From assembly GCA_050743365.1 (NCBI GenBank), contig JBOGFI010000083.1:1-15879 (forward strand): a DNA stretch of 15,879 bases, read 5' to 3'. A program made the position numbers and the translations under genes. Within the stretch, counting starts at the first letter, position 1, and each line of letters begins with the position of its first letter. Under the pieces are notes generated by a model. It did not search any database. It saw nothing but the letters and a program-made list of their open reading frames with translations, and was not told where the DNA came from. This DNA is from JBOGFI01 sp050743365. Its GTDB lineage: Bacteria > Actinomycetota > Acidimicrobiia > IMCC26256 > JACDBD01. This document shows positions 7,383 through 13,456 of this stretch, piece after piece.

Positions 7383-8216
7383 TCAGCGCAACCCGGTCGC
7401 GAACACGACGATCACCGCCGTGCCCGCGAGCACCCGGTACGCGACGAACGGCGTGAAGGACTGTGTGCGCAGCAGCCTCAGGAGCCCCGCGACCGCGACG
7501 AAGCCGCTCACTCCGGCGGTGACCGTGCCCCAGGCGAAGGGGGGCACAAGCTCGCGGTCGATCCCGCCGTCGGCCGCCACCTGCACGGCCTCGAACAGCC
7601 CGGCCCCCGCGATGATGGGCAGGCTCATCAGGAACGAGAGGCGGGTGGCGGCGTCGCGGTCGAAGCCCCGGTGGCGGCCCATCGAGATCGTTGCTCCCGA
7701 CCGCGAGACGCCAGGCTGGAGCGCGAGCGCCTGCACGGCGCCCATCAGCAGGGCGTCGTGGGGCGTGAACTCCGATGCCGGGCGCGATCCCCGAGCCCGG
7801 TCCGCCCACAGGAGCACGAGCCCGAACACGATCAGCATCACGCTGATGAGCACCGGCTCACCGAGGTGGTCGTCGATGAAGCCACTGAGCAGCGCGCCCG
7901 CGACCGCCGCCGGCAGGGCCGAGAGCAGCAGCAGCCACGCCATCCGCTCGTCGACCGTTCGCACGGTCCGCCCGAGGAGTGACCGCCACGCCGCGGCGAT
8001 GTACCGCCCGAGCTCGTGGCGGAAGTACCAGGCGGCGCCCACGAACGTGCCGATGTGCAGCGCCACGTCGAACGTCTTGTTCAGCTCCGGGTCGCGGGTC
8101 AGCTCGTCCCACCCGAGCAGCTCGGGCACCAGGATGAGGTGGCCGCTCGAGGAGATGGGGAGGAACTCGGTGAGGCCCTGCACGATGCCCAGGACGATGG
8201 CGTGGAGGATCGGCAT
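7383..8216 (-). CDS. uppP: Undecaprenyl-diphosphatase
   Basis: This integral membrane enzyme (BacA/UppP) dephosphorylates undecaprenyl diphosphate to recycle the lipid carrier for peptidoglycan and other envelope polymers; overexpression in other bacteria gives bacitracin resistance. The 277-aa length is normal. The first signature GLTEFLPISSSGHL occupies residues 14-27 with catalytic-type Glu17, and the second, PGVSRSGATI, lies at 168-177. Hydrophobic segments are spread through the whole protein, for example around 93-111, 121-137 and 195-212. The gene begins 12 bp after the CpaB-like gene, yet it has no ribosome site: its ATG is preceded by pyrimidine-rich DNA and a TAGCCT box at 9 nt, so it probably also has its own leaderless promoter. 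Confidence 0.96.
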   Translation of the reverse strand: MPILHAIVLGIVQGLTEFLPISSSGHLILVPELLGWDELTRDPELNKTFDVALHIGTFVGAAWYFRHELGRYIAAAWRSLLGRTVRTVDERMAWLLLLSALPAAVAGALLSGFIDDHLGEPVLISVMLIVFGLVLLWADRARGSRPASEFTPHDALLMGAVQALALQPGVSRSGATISMGRHRGFDRDAATRLSFLMSLPIIAGAGLFEAVQVAADGGIDRELVPPFAWGTVTAGVSGFVAVAGLLRLLRTQSFTPFVAYRVLAGTAVIVVFATGLR

Positions 8217-8225
8217 TGGGGAGGC

Positions 8226-8231
8226 AGGCTA
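8226..8231 (-). promoter_or_regulatory. -10 box of a candidate leaderless uppP promoter
   Basis: The minus strand reads TAGCCT ending 9 nt before the uppP ATG. Its first three bases are the TAG stop codon of the upstream CpaB-like gene, so stop and promoter share bases. Confidence 0.5.
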
Positions 8232-8912
8232 CGTGGGCAACGGCGCGCGGGCGTCCTCCGGCGGCACCAGCGCCACGCTGATGACGCCGGCGGCGCTCGC
8301 GTAGGCAACCGCGAGGGCCTCGTTCTCGGTCACGAGGAGCGCGACCCCGCTGCCGATGGCGTCGGTCGCGTCCCTCCTCGTTGCCAGGTCGGTTGCAACA
8401 ACGAGCGCGCCGCGCGCCACCACGACCGTCGGGTCGGCGTACGCCGCGCCGTCGGGGTCGACGGCGCCGGTAGCGTCGAACGTCGCCAGCACGTCGACGG
8501 CCGCGCCGGCGCGGAGCTGCCCGACGTCCTCGACGACGATCCGCACGATCCGCATGCCGGGCGGCACGACGCCGTCGAGCCCGCGACGGCGCCGCGGCGC
8601 GAGGTTCCGGTCGGCCAGGAAGGCGTCGCGCAGGACGGGTACCGTCACCACACGGCCCCGGGCCGCGCCGGCGCTCAGGACGCCCGGCGGCAGCTGTGAT
8701 CGGTGCACCCGGCGCACGCCGACGTCGTCGCCCTCGACGGTCGCGCCCGTCGGAAGGTCGCGGGTCGCGACGGCCGCGGCGACCTCGGGACCCAGGTCGT
8801 GGGCGCGGCGGCGGAGGGCGGCGAGGTCGGTTCCCACGACGACGGCCGTGACGACGGCGACGGCGATCGCCCCGGTCCAGAGGAGCAGGGCGCGAGGAGA
8901 GCGGCGGAGCAT
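8229..8912 (-). CDS. CpaB/RcpC-like SAF-domain protein
   Basis: The 227-aa protein resembles CpaB/RcpC, the periplasmic SAF-domain component of Flp/Tad pilus assembly. Residues 8-27 form one N-terminal membrane anchor after a basic MLRRSPR start. An SAF domain follows at about 43-105 (AAAVATRDLPTGATVEGDDV to DAFLADRNL), then the RcpC-like domain with VPPGMRIVRIVVEDVGQLRAG (split here as residues 117-136) and VDVLATFD (139-146). It is slightly short for the family. The ATG at 8912 has an AAGGAG site 5 nt upstream. No other tad genes (cpaE, cpaF, tadB, tadC, pilin) are in the window, so it is an orphan here, sitting between fmdB and uppP. It may serve another envelope assembly or be part of a tad locus dispersed elsewhere. 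Confidence 0.75.
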   Translation of the reverse strand: MLRRSPRALLLWTGAIAVAVVTAVVVGTDLAALRRRAHDLGPEVAAAVATRDLPTGATVEGDDVGVRRVHRSQLPPGVLSAGAARGRVVTVPVLRDAFLADRNLAPRRRRGLDGVVPPGMRIVRIVVEDVGQLRAGAAVDVLATFDATGAVDPDGAAYADPTVVVARGALVVATDLATRRDATDAIGSGVALLVTENEALAVAYASAAGVISVALVPPEDARAPLPT

Positions 8913-8962
8913 CGGGACTCCTTCCCGGCTGGGCCCGGCACGGCGCCGGGGCGGTGCGGCGC

Positions 8963-9004
8963 GGGGAAGGGACGGGAATGGGAAGGAAGGGGAGGAAGGG
9001 GAGG
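8963..9004 (+). other. G-rich purine tract with G-quadruplex-forming pattern
   Basis: Six runs of three or four guanines (8963-8966, 8969-8971, 8974-8976, 8980-8982, 8989-8992, 8998-9001) are separated by loops of 2-6 nt. This fits the standard four-tract G-quadruplex rule. The guanines are on the plus strand, which is the template strand for the leftward fmdB-cpaB transcript; the RNA would carry a polypyrimidine leader. It occupies the 132-bp gap between the fmdB stop and cpaB start. Confidence 0.7.
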
Positions 9005-9010
9005 TTCGCG

Positions 9011-9025
9011 GGCGGCAGCGCCGCC
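9011..9025 (-). other. Short GC hairpin downstream of fmdB
   Basis: GGCGGC (9011-9016) and GCCGCC (9020-9025) form a 6-bp stem with a 3-nt loop about 20 nt after the fmdB stop. No U-run follows on the minus strand, so termination would be weak at best. Confidence 0.3.
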
Positions 9026-9033
9026 GCGACGGG

Positions 9034-9039
9034 AGCCTA
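9034..9039 (-). promoter_or_regulatory. Possible -10 box for the CpaB-like gene
   Basis: The minus strand reads TAGGCT just after the fmdB stop. If used, it would give a leader of about 115 nt containing the polypyrimidine tract and the AAGGAG site. It is offered only because it matches the local TAnnCT pattern. Confidence 0.3.
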
Positions 9040-9044
9040 GATGC

Positions 9045-9404
9045 TCAGTGCTCGGGCTTCGAGGGCCTGGTTGTGGCGTCCGACTTCGAGGGTTTCGAGG
9101 AGGCGGCGGCCTTCTCGTTGCCGTCCTTGGCGCCGCCGTTGTTGCTCGCGGTGTCGGCTTTCGCGCCAGTGCGCTCCTTGCCGGAGCCGTCCTCCTTGGC
9201 CTTGCCGTCGCGGCCCCTGGCCGCGGCGCGGCTGTCGGTGCGGTAGAAGCCCGAGCCCTTCAGCACGATGCCGCCGACACTCAGCACCTTGCTCAGCTTC
9301 CCGCCGCAGCCGCCGTCGTGGGTCGCCAGCGAGTCGTCGTGGATCGACTGCCAGGCCTCGAACTGCTCGCCGCACTTGGCGCATCGGTACTGGTAGGTGG
9401 GCAT
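9045..9404 (-). CDS. FmdB-family zinc-ribbon protein
   Basis: The 119-aa protein starts with the FmdB/regulatory zinc ribbon, MPTYQYRCAKCGEQFEAWQS, and continues to the actinobacterial signature IVLKGSGFYRTDSR (46-59). Ligands Cys8 and Cys11 are intact, but the second knuckle, usually CPxC, reads HDGGC, so His29 and Cys33 would complete the site as a Cys2-His-Cys set. From about residue 60 the protein is a low-complexity tail rich in Lys, Ala, Gly, Ser and Asp, without hydrophobic segments. The ATG at 9404 has GGAGAGG a few nt upstream. The founding member was proposed as a regulator of formamidase/amidase, but most relatives have no known role. A CIRCE-like operator 29 bp upstream suggests heat-shock (HrcA) control, which is the best clue to function here. 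Confidence 0.88.
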   Translation of the reverse strand: MPTYQYRCAKCGEQFEAWQSIHDDSLATHDGGCGGKLSKVLSVGGIVLKGSGFYRTDSRAAARGRDGKAKEDGSGKERTGAKADTASNNGGAKDGNEKAAASSKPSKSDATTRPSKPEH

Positions 9405-9432
9405 CGGCGCCTCTCCGTCTTCCGTACGCCGT

Positions 9433-9459
9433 TAGCACTCTCGGGGCCAGACTGCTAAT
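9433..9459. promoter_or_regulatory. CIRCE element (HrcA operator), 17 of 18 consensus bases
   Basis: The site reads TTAGCACTC (9433-9441), nine bases, then GACTGCTAA (9451-9459). The CIRCE consensus is TTAGCACTC-N9-GAGTGCTAA, so spacing is exact and only one arm base differs. It lies in the 135-bp divergent region between fmdB and plsY, ending 29 bp before the fmdB ATG and 81 bp before plsY. A minus-strand TACGAT (9459-9464) abuts it and could be the -10 box, placing the transcription start inside the operator. HrcA represses groE or dnaK operons through this site in many Gram-positive bacteria; neither operon is here. Confidence 0.85.
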
Positions 9460-9539
9460 CGTACCCGACGTGGCGGTGACGGGCACGAGCGCGGCCCCGG
9501 ATTGACGCCGACGCCCGCCGGGGCAACGTTGGGGCTCGC

Positions 9540-10148
9540 ATGACGGCCGTCCTCCTCCTGGTCCCGGTGGCCTACCTGCTGGGGACGTTCCCGGCTGCGT
9601 CCCTCGTCGCGCGCGCGTCGGGCCACGACGTGCTGGAGGAGGGTTCGCGTAATCCGGGCGCCTCCAACGTGTACCGGCTCGCGGGCTGGAAGGCGGGCCT
9701 GCTGGTGCTCCTCGCCGACATCGGCAAAGGTGCCGTCGCCAGCGGCGTGGGCCTCGCCTTCGACGGGCATCGGGGCGCCTACATCCTCGGCCTCGCGGCG
9801 GTGCTCGGCCACGTGCTCCCCGCGACGCGGCGCTTTCGGGGTGGCCGGGGCGTCGCCACCGCCGGCGGAGCGCTGGTCGTGGTGTTCCCGCTCATCGGCC
9901 TCGGCCTCGTGGTGGTGTGGTTCCTCGTTGCCCGGGTGCTCAAGAAGGCGTCGGTGGCGTCGATCGTCGTCGTGGTCGCGTTCCCGGTGGCGGTCGCGAT
10001 AACCGGCGGCTCGTGGTTCGACGTCGTCGTGCCCGCGGTCCTGGCGGTCGTGATCCTCGCCCGTCACCTCCCCAACCTGCGCCGCCTGCTCCGGGGACAG
10101 GAGCACGGTCTCGGCGGCGGGCCCGCCGGCGGTACCGTTCGCCGGTGA
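9540..10148 (+). CDS. plsY: Glycerol-3-phosphate acyltransferase PlsY
   Basis: This membrane enzyme transfers acyl groups from acyl-phosphate to glycerol 3-phosphate, the first step of phospholipid synthesis in bacteria using the PlsX/PlsY route. The 202-aa length and multiple hydrophobic helices fit. The conserved motifs are GSRNPGASNVYRLAG (35-49), the phosphate-binding RFRGGRGVAT (98-107), and the C-terminal ARHLPNLRRLLRGQE. The ATG at 9540 opens directly with a hydrophobic helix and agrees with family starts; upstream there is no clear ribosome site and only a weak AACGTT nine nt away. The CIRCE-like site in the shared upstream region could also affect it. The stop at 10146-10148 shares its A with an ATG that begins a five-codon frame leading to galU. 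Confidence 0.95.
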   Translation: MTAVLLLVPVAYLLGTFPAASLVARASGHDVLEEGSRNPGASNVYRLAGWKAGLLVLLADIGKGAVASGVGLAFDGHRGAYILGLAAVLGHVLPATRRFRGGRGVATAGGALVVVFPLIGLGLVVVWFLVARVLKKASVASIVVVVAFPVAVAITGGSWFDVVVPAVLAVVILARHLPNLRRLLRGQEHGLGGGPAGGTVRR

Positions 10149-10161
10149 TGAGCGAGCGGAC

Positions 10162-11040
10162 GTGACCGTCAAGAAGGCGGTCATCCCGGCGGCGGGGCTG
10201 GGGACCCGGTTCCTGCCGGCGTCGAAGAGCGTTCCCAAGGAGATGCTGCCGGTCGTCGACAAGCCGGCGATCCAGTACGTCGTCGAGGAGGCGGTGCGGG
10301 CGGGGTTGCGCGACGTCCTCGTCGTCACCGGCCGCGGCAAGAGCGCCATCGAGGACCACTTCGACCGCGACCCCGAGCTCGAGCAGCACCTCGAGCGGTC
10401 CGGCAAGCACGATCTGCTCAAGGAGGTCCAGGCCGTCACCGATCTGGCCGACCTGCATTACGTGCGGCAGCAGCAGGCGCTGGGCCTCGGCCATGCGGTA
10501 TCGGTTGCCCGCTCACACGTGGGGACCGAGCCGTTCGCCGTGCTGCTCGGCGACGATCTCATGATCGACGACTCGCGCCTGCTGCGATCGATGCTCGAGA
10601 TCCACGAGCGGGAGCAGGCGTCGGTGATCGCGCTCCTACGGGTCTCCCGTGACGAGATCTCGGCCTACGGCTGCGCCGAGGTCGACGACCTCGGTGGTGA
10701 CCGGCTCCAGGTGCGGTCGATCGTCGAGAAGCCAGCGGCCGACGAGGCGCCGTCGAACCTGGCCGTCATCGGCCGCTACGTGTTCACACCCGGCATCTTC
10801 GACGCCCTCGACCGCATCGAGCCCGGCGCCGGCGGCGAGCTCCAGCTCACCGACGCCATCGGCCTGCTGCTGCGCGACGAGGCCGTGTTCGGGCGGAGGT
10901 TCGAGCACGGCCGTTACGACGCCGGCCAGAAGCTCGACTTCCTGCGGGCCAACCTCGAGCTGGCACTCGAGCGCCCCGACCTCGGCCCCGGGCTGGCCGA
11001 CGTCCTCGCCGACCTGGTGCGCCGGCGGGGGCTCGCCTGA
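10162..11040 (+). CDS. galU: UTP-glucose-1-phosphate uridylyltransferase
   Basis: It makes UDP-glucose from glucose 1-phosphate and UTP for cell-envelope glycans and glycolipids. The 292-aa sequence is normal for bacterial GalU. It has the nucleotide-binding AAGLGTRFLPASKSVPKEML (10-29), VDKPAIQYVVEEA (32-44), FAVLLGDDLM in the middle, the IVEKP loop, GRYVFTPGIF and GGELQLTDAIG, and a closing YDAGQKLDFLRANLELAL segment. The GTG at 10162 fits the family start; there is no strong Shine-Dalgarno sequence, but a five-codon frame ATG (10148) to TGA (10163-10165) overlaps the start as GTGA and may couple galU to plsY. moeA follows 5 bp after the stop, so galU and moeA are likely co-transcribed, an order conserved across actinobacteria. 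Confidence 0.95.
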   Translation: MTVKKAVIPAAGLGTRFLPASKSVPKEMLPVVDKPAIQYVVEEAVRAGLRDVLVVTGRGKSAIEDHFDRDPELEQHLERSGKHDLLKEVQAVTDLADLHYVRQQQALGLGHAVSVARSHVGTEPFAVLLGDDLMIDDSRLLRSMLEIHEREQASVIALLRVSRDEISAYGCAEVDDLGGDRLQVRSIVEKPAADEAPSNLAVIGRYVFTPGIFDALDRIEPGAGGELQLTDAIGLLLRDEAVFGRRFEHGRYDAGQKLDFLRANLELALERPDLGPGLADVLADLVRRRGLA

Positions 11041-11045
11041 TCCCG

Positions 11046-12263
11046 ATGATCGAGTTGCCCGACGTCCAGGCCGAGATCCTCGCCGCCGTCTCCCCGCTCG
11101 AGCCCACGTCGGTGCCGCTCGGCGACGCGCTCGGGCTGGCGACGGCGCGGGAGCTCGTCGCCGCGGAGCCGGTGCCGCCGTTCGCCAACACGGCCATGGA
11201 CGGCTACGCCCTACGCGCCGGCGACACCGTCGGTGCGAGGGCCTCGACCCCGGTGCGCCTGGCCGTGGTGGGCGAGCTGCCGGCGGGGCGATCGCCCGAG
11301 GGCATGGTGGTGGGCGAGGGCGAGGCGATCCGCATCATGACGGGTGCGCCCGTGCCCGACGGCGCCGACGCGATCGTGATGGTCGAACTGACCGAGCGCG
11401 ATGGCGACGGCGTGCGCGTGCTGCACGAGGCCGCGCCGGGCGACCACGTGCGGGCTGCGGGCGGCGACCTCGAGGCGGGACAGGCGATGTTCCCGGCCGG
11501 GACCGTGCTCACGCCCGCTCACCTCGGCGTGCTGGCGAGCCTCGGTCACCGTGACGTGCCGGCGTTCCCGCGCGCGCGGGTCGGGGTGCTGTCGACCGGC
11601 GACGAGCTGGTCGAGTCGGGCCGGTTGACGCCGGGGCAGATCCGCGACGCCAACCGGCCCATGCTCCTGGCTCTGGTCGAGGCGACGGGCGCCGAGCCCG
11701 TCGACTTCGGGATCGTGCCCGACGACGAGGCACGCATCACGGCGACCTTGGAGGACGCCCTCGCAGTCTGCGACGCGGTGATCACGAGCGGCGGCGTGTC
11801 GGTGGGCGACTACGACTACGTCAAGGCCGTGCTCGATCGCCTCGGACACCTGTCGTGGTGGCAGGTCGCGATCAAGCCGGCGAAGCCGCTCGCCTTCGGC
11901 GTGGTGGCAGGCACCCCGGTGTTCGGGCTCCCCGGCAACCCCGTGTCGTCGCACGTGAGCTACGAGCTCTTCGCCCGTCCGGCCGTCCTCGGCCTGATGG
12001 GCCACCCGAACCCCTTCCGGCCCGAGGTCACGGCGGTGGCCGAGCACGAGATGGGCCGCAAGCCCGACGGCAAGCTCCACCTCGACCGGGTACGCCTGCG
12101 CTACGAGGCAGGCCGGCATCTCGCGAGGCGCACCGGCGTCCAGGCGAGCAATGTGCTGTCGGCCATGGCGGCCGCCAACGGTCTCGCCCTGCTGCCCGAC
12201 GGCGACGGCGTGGCCGAGGGCGACGAGGTCCGGGTCATGCTGCTCGACGCGCCCACCAACTAG
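11046..12263 (+). CDS. moeA: MoeA-family molybdopterin molybdotransferase, possibly gephyrin-like Glp
   Basis: MoeA inserts molybdate into adenylylated molybdopterin to complete Moco. The 405-aa protein has full family architecture: domain 1/2 with NTAMDGYAL (48-56), IRIMTGAPVPDGADAIV, the MoCF-like domain 3 with GVLSTGDELVESG, the SGGVSVGDYDYV loop (248-259) and PGNPVSS (296-302), and C-terminal domain 4 ending in LLPDGDGVAEGDEVRVML. Active-site acidic residues appear intact. In Corynebacterium a protein of this family in the same neighbourhood (Glp) binds FtsZ and the membrane receptor GlpR in cell division; a GlpR-like gene lies 1.9 kb downstream here, so a dual or division role is possible. 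The ATG is 5 bp after galU. The stop codon's last base begins a large hairpin that precedes moaA. Confidence 0.92.
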   Translation: MIELPDVQAEILAAVSPLEPTSVPLGDALGLATARELVAAEPVPPFANTAMDGYALRAGDTVGARASTPVRLAVVGELPAGRSPEGMVVGEGEAIRIMTGAPVPDGADAIVMVELTERDGDGVRVLHEAAPGDHVRAAGGDLEAGQAMFPAGTVLTPAHLGVLASLGHRDVPAFPRARVGVLSTGDELVESGRLTPGQIRDANRPMLLALVEATGAEPVDFGIVPDDEARITATLEDALAVCDAVITSGGVSVGDYDYVKAVLDRLGHLSWWQVAIKPAKPLAFGVVAGTPVFGLPGNPVSSHVSYELFARPAVLGLMGHPNPFRPEVTAVAEHEMGRKPDGKLHLDRVRLRYEAGRHLARRTGVQASNVLSAMAAANGLALLPDGDGVAEGDEVRVMLLDAPTN

Positions 12264-12309
12264 TGATGCGTCGATGGACCACCACTGCGGTGGTCCGGGA
12301 ACGCATCAC
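12263..12309. other. Two-tier hairpin between moeA and moaA
   Basis: An outer perfect 9-bp stem, GTGATGCGT (12263-12271) with ACGCATCAC (12301-12309), encloses a 4x4 internal loop and an inner perfect 8-bp stem, GGACCACC (12276-12283) with GGTGGTCC (12289-12296), capped by ACTGC. It begins at the last base of the moeA stop and ends 1 nt before the moaA -10 box, so it covers the -35 region of moaA. No T-run follows on either strand. It may be a terminator for moeA, a double operator for moaA, or both. Confidence 0.85.
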
Positions 12310-12310
12310 C

Positions 12311-12316
12311 TAGGCT
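12311..12316 (+). promoter_or_regulatory. -10 box of a leaderless moaA promoter
   Basis: TAGGCT ends 6 nt before the GTG at 12323, predicting a message that starts at or beside the start codon. It lies immediately after the moeA-moaA hairpin. Confidence 0.6.
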
Positions 12317-12322
12317 GGGGCT

Positions 12323-13318
12323 GTGGCCACGCCGTTGATCGATCCCTTCGCCCGCCGGGTGAAGGACCTGCGGCTCTCGATCACCGACCGCTGCAACTTC
12401 CGCTGTACCTACTGCATGCCCGAAGAGGGGATGCAGTGGGTGCCACGCGACGAGCTGCTCACCTACGAGGAGCTCGCGCGGATCGCTCGGGTATGCGTCG
12501 AGCGCTTCGGCTTCGACGCGATCCGAATCACCGGGGGCGAGCCGACCGTGCGGGCGCACTTCCCTCGGCTCGTCGCCATGCTCGCCCCGCTCGGGGTCGA
12601 CCTCGCGATGACCACCAACGGCACCCGGCTCACCGAGATGGCGCCCGACCTCGCCGCTGCCGGGCTCCGGCGCATCAACGTGTCGCTCGACTCGCTGCGG
12701 CGCGACACGTTCTTCGAGCTCACGCGCCGCGACGAGCTCGACCGGGTGATCGCCGGCATCGACGCCGCTGTTGCCGCCGGGCTCGACCCGGTCAAGGTCA
12801 ACTGCGTGGTGATCCGGGGCGTCAACGACGAGGAGGTCGTCGACCTGGCGGCGTTCGGGCGCGATCGGGGCGTCGGGGTCCGCTTCATCGAGTTCATGCC
12901 TCTGGACGCCGACGGCGCCTGGAGCGTGGACCGGGTCGTCCCCGCCCGAGAGATCCTCGACCGCATCGACGCGGTGTTCCCGCTGGAGCCGGTCAAGGTG
13001 CCGGGCTCCGGTCACGTCGAGCCGGCAGAGCGCTTCGTGTACGTCGACGGGCGGGGCGACGTGGGCGTCATCGCCAGCGTTACCGAGCCGTTCTGCGACA
13101 GCTGCGACCGGGTGCGGGTGACCGCCGAGGGGAAGTTCCGCACCTGCCTGTTCGCCCTCGACGAGTACGACCTGCGCGCCATCCTGCGCGGCGGCGGCAC
13201 CGACGACGACGTTGCCGCCGAGATCGAGCGCGCCGTCGCCACCAAGTGGGCCGGGCACCGCATCGGCCAGGTCGACTTCGTGCGCCCGCCCCGGTCCATG
13301 AGCCAGATCGGCGGCTAG
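12323..13318 (+). CDS. moaA: GTP 3',8-cyclase (radical SAM)
   Basis: MoaA converts GTP to 3',8-cH2GTP, the first step of molybdenum cofactor synthesis, with MoaC. The 331-aa protein has the radical-SAM cluster motif Cys24-x3-Cys28-x2-Cys31 (DRCNFRCTYCMPEEG), the SAM-binding ITGGEP segment, and the second 4Fe-4S site Cys258, Cys261, Cys275 (FCDSCDRVRVTAEGKFRTC). It ends with the functionally important Gly-Gly. The GTG at 12323 is preceded by TAGGCT at 6 nt and no ribosome site, so translation is likely leaderless. The hairpin upstream separates it from moeA, and a strong terminator-like hairpin follows it, so moaA may be its own unit. The oxygen-sensitive clusters and MoaC nearby imply this organism makes Moco. 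Confidence 0.96.
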   Translation: MATPLIDPFARRVKDLRLSITDRCNFRCTYCMPEEGMQWVPRDELLTYEELARIARVCVERFGFDAIRITGGEPTVRAHFPRLVAMLAPLGVDLAMTTNGTRLTEMAPDLAAAGLRRINVSLDSLRRDTFFELTRRDELDRVIAGIDAAVAAGLDPVKVNCVVIRGVNDEEVVDLAAFGRDRGVGVRFIEFMPLDADGAWSVDRVVPAREILDRIDAVFPLEPVKVPGSGHVEPAERFVYVDGRGDVGVIASVTEPFCDSCDRVRVTAEGKFRTCLFALDEYDLRAILRGGGTDDDVAAEIERAVATKWAGHRIGQVDFVRPPRSMSQIGG

Positions 13319-13386
13319 CACCTCTTCGGAGTCGAAACCCAAGACGTTGTGACGACTCTCTCGTCGGCCCTGGGGACCCTGGGGCC

Positions 13387-13413
13387 CCCGCCCGAAGCTC
13401 CGCTTCGGGCGGG
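13387..13413 (+). terminator. Terminator-like hairpin after moaA
   Basis: A perfect 12-bp stem, CCCGCCCGAAGC (13387-13398) with GCTTCGGGCGGG (13402-13413), has a 3-nt TCC loop and is followed by TTACT rather than a long T-run. It lies 68 bp past the moaA stop in the 138-bp moaA-moaC gap. Just upstream are two CCCTGGGG repeats (13368-13375, 13377-13384) and a loose GAGTCG/CGACTC inverted repeat (13329-13334, 13353-13358). Confidence 0.65.
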
Positions 13414-13442
13414 TTACTAGAGCGCCCCCGCATCCCGGCCCC

Positions 13443-13448
13443 TACACT
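13443..13448 (+). promoter_or_regulatory. -10 box of a leaderless moaC promoter
   Basis: TACACT ends 8 nt before the ATG at 13457, with no Shine-Dalgarno sequence in between. Confidence 0.6.
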
Positions 13449-13456
13449 GGCCGCTC

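Noticed and set aside
9433..9459. A simple terminator hairpin between fmdB and plsY
   Set aside because: The genes are divergent, so no transcript needs to end there, and the arms and spacing match CIRCE far better than a terminator.
12264..12322. Moco riboswitch upstream of moaA
   Set aside because: The gap is only 59 bp, the known Moco RNA motif is much longer, and the TAGGCT box 6 nt before the start leaves no leader to hold a riboswitch.
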